The position numbers were made by a program, and so were the translations under genes. The notes beneath the pieces were generated by a model. The model was not told the origin of the DNA and ran no database searches. It was given only the letters and a program-made list of their open reading frames with translations. A stretch of DNA of 25,749 nucleotides from ChocPot-Mid sp043804925 (GTDB lineage Bacteria > Bacteroidota > Ignavibacteria > Kapaibacteriales > UBA2268), in assembly GCA_043804925.1 (NCBI GenBank), contig JAZDIP010000024.1, positions 1-25,749 on the forward strand. The letters are read 5' to 3'. This document shows positions 22,942 to 25,749 of this stretch, in pieces. The number at the start of each line of letters is the position of its first letter. The first letter of the stretch is position 1.

Positions 22942-24432
22942 ATGTTTAAAAGGATACTTGTAGCTAACCGGGGTGAAATAGCCGTAAGAATAATGCGTGC
23001 CGCTAAGGATTTGGGAGTTGAATCAGTCGGAGTATTCCACGAAGTTGACAAAGGAATGCCATTTGTCCATTACGCAGATTATGCTTATCAACTTATATCC
23101 GAAACACCGAAAGCCGGATATCTGGATATTGAACAGATAATTGAAATAGCAAAAATCAGCGGAGCCGAAGCCATTCACCCGGGTTATGGATTTTTATCGG
23201 AAAATTCTAAGTTTAGTCAGGCGGTCTCAGATGCAGGATTGAAATTTATTGGACCGAAACCGTATGCAATCGAAGTCATGGGAAACAAAACCAAGGCACG
23301 GGAACTTATGTCTAAAGCCGGAGTTCCGATTGTACCGGGAACCAAAGAGAAAATCTCAGACATGAAACTTGCATATCAGATAGCTGATGAAATAGGTTAT
23401 CCTATTTTGCTGAAAGCGGCGGCAGGAGGTGGAGGCAAGGGAATGAGAAAAGTACAATCAAAAGACGAATTCCAAAGTTCTTTCGATGCCGCTCAGAGGG
23501 AATCGCTTAAGGCATTTGGTGATGATTCCATCTACATCGAAAAATATATTGAAAATCCTAAGCATATCGAAATACAGGTTATCGGTGACGAACACGGCAA
23601 CTATGCTCATCTCGGAGAAAGGGATTGTTCTGTGCAAAGACGACATCAAAAAGTAATAGAGGAAGCACCCTCGACTGTTCTGGATGAGGAGCTTAGGTTT
23701 AAAATGGGAGAAGTAGCAGTAAATGCGGCTAAAGCATGCGGATATGTTAATGCGGGAACTGTAGAATTCCTCTTTGATATACACAGAAATTTTTATTTTC
23801 TCGAGATGAATACACGTTTGCAGGTTGAGCATCCCGTAACAGAAATGGTAACAAATATTGACCTGGCAAAAGAACAAATCAGGATTGCATCAGGAGAAAA
23901 GCTGTCATTCTCACAGGAGGACATCAAATGGCAGGGACATTCGATTGAGTGCCGTATCTATGCAGAAGATTCATTCAATAATTTTATGCCGGATACAGGT
24001 ATAATCAATTATTTGAGAGAACCCGGTGGTCGGGGTGTCCGCGTTGATAGCGGAGTTGAAAACGGTACGGAAATAAGTATTCATTTCGACCCGATGCTCG
24101 CAAAGCTGGTTACAACCGGTAAGAATAGAACAGAGGCAATAAACAGGATGAAACGTGCTTTGAATAATTACAGGGTCAAGGGAGTAAAAACGTCAATTCC
24201 ATTTGAGCTTGCGGTAATGGACAGCCCTGAATTTGTTAGCGGAAATTATAATACCGGATTTATCGAAAATGATTTCGATTTTAAAAAATTAGATGAAATG
24301 AAATTGCAAAATGAGGAAATAATTGCGGCAATTGCGGCTTTTACTCACAGAATGCTTCGTTCTACCAAGATTCCTGTCACTTCAAAAGAAAAATCAAGTA
24401 AATGGAAACTTTCCGGCAGAGTTGGTAAATAA
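22942..24432 (+). CDS. accC: Biotin carboxylase subunit of acyl-CoA carboxylase
   Basis: ATP-dependent carboxylation of the biotin on its carrier protein, first half-reaction of acetyl-/propionyl-CoA carboxylase. It begins with the typical FKRILVANRGEIAVRIMRAA. The ATP-grasp glycine loop is AAGGGGKGM (about 160-168), active-site HQKVIEEAPS lies near 235-244 and the metal/bicarbonate residues are E288, N290, R292 and E296 in FLEMNTRLQVEHP. At 496 residues it is about 45 longer than E. coli AccC; the extra C-terminal part (about 450-496, AAIAAFTHRMLRSTK) is usual for the alpha subunits of acyl-CoA carboxylases. It is followed after 27 bases by the biotin carrier gene, and no carboxyltransferase gene is seen in the window. 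Confidence 0.95.
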   Translation: MFKRILVANRGEIAVRIMRAAKDLGVESVGVFHEVDKGMPFVHYADYAYQLISETPKAGYLDIEQIIEIAKISGAEAIHPGYGFLSENSKFSQAVSDAGLKFIGPKPYAIEVMGNKTKARELMSKAGVPIVPGTKEKISDMKLAYQIADEIGYPILLKAAAGGGGKGMRKVQSKDEFQSSFDAAQRESLKAFGDDSIYIEKYIENPKHIEIQVIGDEHGNYAHLGERDCSVQRRHQKVIEEAPSTVLDEELRFKMGEVAVNAAKACGYVNAGTVEFLFDIHRNFYFLEMNTRLQVEHPVTEMVTNIDLAKEQIRIASGEKLSFSQEDIKWQGHSIECRIYAEDSFNNFMPDTGIINYLREPGGRGVRVDSGVENGTEISIHFDPMLAKLVTTGKNRTEAINRMKRALNNYRVKGVKTSIPFELAVMDSPEFVSGNYNTGFIENDFDFKKLDEMKLQNEEIIAAIAAFTHRMLRSTKIPVTSKEKSSKWKLSGRVGK

Positions 24433-24459
24433 TTAATAATTAAAAATGGATTAAGGATA

Positions 24460-24981
24460 ATGGAAAAAGTGATTATAAATATTGACGGGAAGGAATTTAA
24501 AGCTGAATATTCTGACAGCAATCCAAATGTTTTTATTAATAAGAAACCATATCAGGTGGAAATGATGAGGCAAATGGGGACTAATATTTTTTCTTTTTCC
24601 GTTAACAATAAAATGTGCCAGATTGAATTTGAATACAATGAATTTGCTAAGAGCCATATCATTTTAGACGGTATGACATTTGATATTGACATAACCACCG
24701 AAACAAAAAAATTGCTTAGCCAATATTTGAAACAATCGGGAAGCGGAAAAACAAATGGTGCAGGTGTTATTAAAGCACCTATGCCTGGTTTGGTTATTAA
24801 GATTATGGTGGAAGAAGGCCAGCAGGTTAACCGTGGCGATAAGATAGTAATCGTAGAAGCCATGAAAATGGAAAATGCTTTGCAATCACCAATTGACGGC
24901 ATTGTAAAATTTATAAAAGTCAGAGAAGGACAGGCAGTTGAAAAGGATGCGGTGCTTTTAGAGATAGTCGACAGTCTATAG
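24460..24981 (+). CDS. Biotin carboxyl carrier protein of acyl-CoA carboxylase
   Basis: A 173-residue carrier. The N-terminal half (1-90, IINIDGKEFKAEYSDSN...) is a small beta-rich domain of the type found in the linker region of acyl-CoA carboxylase alpha chains. A short Gly/Ser/Lys-rich linker follows, and residues about 102-171 are a biotinyl domain starting APMPGLVIKIMVEEGQQV and holding the biotinylation motif EAMKMENAL, in which K136 is modified. The acceptor carries carboxybiotin between the carboxylase and a carboxyltransferase. The Shine-Dalgarno sequence aagga is about five bases before the ATG. It is co-transcribed with accC; arrangement as a separate gene is common in Bacteroidota. 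Confidence 0.93.
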   Translation: MEKVIINIDGKEFKAEYSDSNPNVFINKKPYQVEMMRQMGTNIFSFSVNNKMCQIEFEYNEFAKSHIILDGMTFDIDITTETKKLLSQYLKQSGSGKTNGAGVIKAPMPGLVIKIMVEEGQQVNRGDKIVIVEAMKMENALQSPIDGIVKFIKVREGQAVEKDAVLLEIVDSL

Positions 24982-25662
24982 TCGGCAGTCGTTAGTTTTT
25001 TGTGAAGAAGCGAAAACGTGAAAACGTGAAAATGTAGAATGTAGAATGTAAAATGTAGAATGGAAGGCAGTTACACGGACCCAATGTCTGAACCACTGAT
25101 TAAACTGATTATTGGATTTCGCTAATTTTTAACAGCGTAGCTGTGGCAGCTTTGTAGAAAACGTGTACCGATATTGGTTTGAATAGCGTAGCTGTGGCAT
25201 CAATTTTTTTATATTCGTAATTGCATTTTGTGTCGCCACTACGTGGCTTTGAGCGTTGTAGGTTGTCCTTTCTACAAAGGTGGCACCACTACGTGACTCT
25301 TACCGTTGTTGTTTGTCTTTTCTACAAAGGTGGCACCACTACGTGGTTTAGGAGTTTTGCTGTCGGTAGTAACAAAGACAGAACAGGGAAAAAAAACGAA
25401 ACGAAGGTGAATTCAGAGGTGAAATTCAGGGATTTTGTAATTCGTTATCATTCAAGGAATTATTGGGTTGAAAAAAATTAGTTTCACCAAATTCACCGCA
25501 ATTTTCTATTTGTTTTCGGTTATCAGCTATCTGTTATCGGAAGTTTGAACTATGCTTTTTGGGATTAATGTGAATTTTATGATTTTTCGTGAAACATGAA
25601 ACGAAAGACAATTACACAGAGATTTCTATGATAAAAAAAAATACTTTTCCACATAATTCATT
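24982..25662. other. Gene-free repeat field at the right end
   Basis: No gene that I can support. After the carrier gene come words such as agtctatagtcggcagtcg and tgtagaatgtagaatgtaaa in short tandem runs (about 25027-25060). The stretch gtctgaaccactgattaaac at about 25087 recalls a common degenerate intergenic repeat. Then follow the inverted and tandem copies at 25131-25346. From 25350 to 25662 there is unstructured, moderately AT-rich sequence that may contain the end of an insertion sequence. Confidence 0.6.
25131..25346. repeat. 50-base tandem repeat with inverted relatives
   Basis: Two adjacent 50-base units, 25237-25286 and 25287-25336, start with cactacgtg and end in tctacaaaggtggcac; a third, partial, starts at 25337. 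Within the unit, the region tctacaaaggtggcaccact crosses the junction and is identical, while the middle (gcgttgtaggttgtcc versus ccgttgttgtttgtct) varies. Two related pieces in reverse orientation lie upstream: gcgtagctgtggcagctttg followed by tagaaaa (from about 25135) and tagcgtagctgtggcat (about 25183-25199). Confidence 0.8.
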
Positions 25663-25749
25663 TTATTTTGCAAAAGCAAAATTCTTTTCATACGGAGTCC
25701 CTCTTCTAATAACAGCAGATAACCTTAGCAACATTTTATTTCTTACTGC
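25663..25749 (-). CDS. C-terminal end of a probable transposase (partial)
   Basis: On the minus strand a reading frame enters at the window edge and runs 28 codons to a taa (plus-strand tta at 25663-25665). The peptide includes VRNKMLLRLSAVIRRGTPY and then EKNFAFAK. The pattern N-K-M-L-L-R-L-x-A-V-I-R-R-G-T-P-Y resembles the end of IS110-family transposases, in which a helix of this type and a KxxKPY-like motif come just before the stop. So an insertion sequence probably continues beyond the window. With so few residues another transposase family, or another protein, is possible. Confidence 0.5.
   Translation of the reverse strand, partial: AVRNKMLLRLSAVIRRGTPYEKNFAFAK

Noticed and set aside
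23458..23877. 139-codon open frame antisense to accC
   Set aside because: Lies fully inside biotin carboxylase, Cys/Phe/Tyr-rich peptide without domain; a shadow frame.
25237..25346. Possible CRISPR array (28-base repeat with 22-base spacers)
   Set aside because: Only two to three units, the intervening parts are similar to each other and too short, no leader and no cas gene nearby; it fits a 50-base tandem repeat better.
25221..25481. 86-codon open frame on the plus strand
   Set aside because: It runs through the tandem repeats and then unstructured sequence, with no domain or ribosome binding site.

Overview
The window reads as a chromosomal segment from an AT-rich, Gram-negative member of the Bacteroidota/Chlorobi superphylum, probably Ignavibacteria- or Kapabacteria-like. 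The basis is three secreted proteins with C-terminal type IX secretion (T9SS) sorting domains, a carboxypeptidase-regulatory/TonB-dependent receptor, TPR-fused histidine kinases, lipoproteins of the 'FPLKVGSWWTY' type, mostly weak Shine-Dalgarno signals, and intergenic gaps filled with short AT-word repeats and REP-like hairpins. The exact phylum is inferred, because no rRNA or other marker is present.

Layout. 1-960: tatA and a tatB-like gene, no tatC. 961-4719: a TPR histidine kinase (-), a small T9SS cargo protein (+) and a NarL/LuxR response regulator (+). 4725-11015 (all -): a LEA14-like lipoprotein, a PleD/CheY-like receiver protein, a DUF5362-like membrane protein, glutamine-dependent NAD+ synthetase, two related lipoproteins in tandem and a six-helix membrane protein resembling an ECF transporter S component. 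11154-13632 (+): a Tat-exported DUF362 protein and a polyferredoxin that looks like NapH fused to NapG through an internal twin-arginine segment. 13633-14260 is a gene-free stretch with hairpins and the relic of a T9SS sorting domain. 14261-15574 (+): a secreted regulator-propeller-like T9SS cargo. 15916-17628 (-): a secreted seven-repeat WD40 protein followed by a carboxypeptidase-regulatory + OmpA_C protein; together they carry three of the four domains of the T9SS protein PorE. 17938-20280 (+): a TonB-dependent receptor. 20443-21765 (+): another T9SS cargo. 21847-22448 (+): a VapBC-type toxin-antitoxin pair. 22942-24981 (+): biotin carboxylase and biotin carrier subunits of an acyl-CoA carboxylase. 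24982-25662 is a repeat field, and the last 87 bases are the 3' end of a probable transposase on the minus strand.

How parts connect. The Tat components at the left end could serve two substrates in the window, DUF362 and the internal Tat segment of the polyferredoxin. Electrons could pass from quinol through the NapH-like membrane part to the NapG-like clusters outside the cytoplasm. The T9SS cargos and the WD40/OmpA pair fit an outer-surface secretion theme. The most interesting items are the NapH-NapG fusion with a dual Sec/Tat topology, the split PorE-like pair, an 85-bp non-coding element present twice ahead of T9SS genes, and composition shifts at the sorting-domain ends of two cargo genes.
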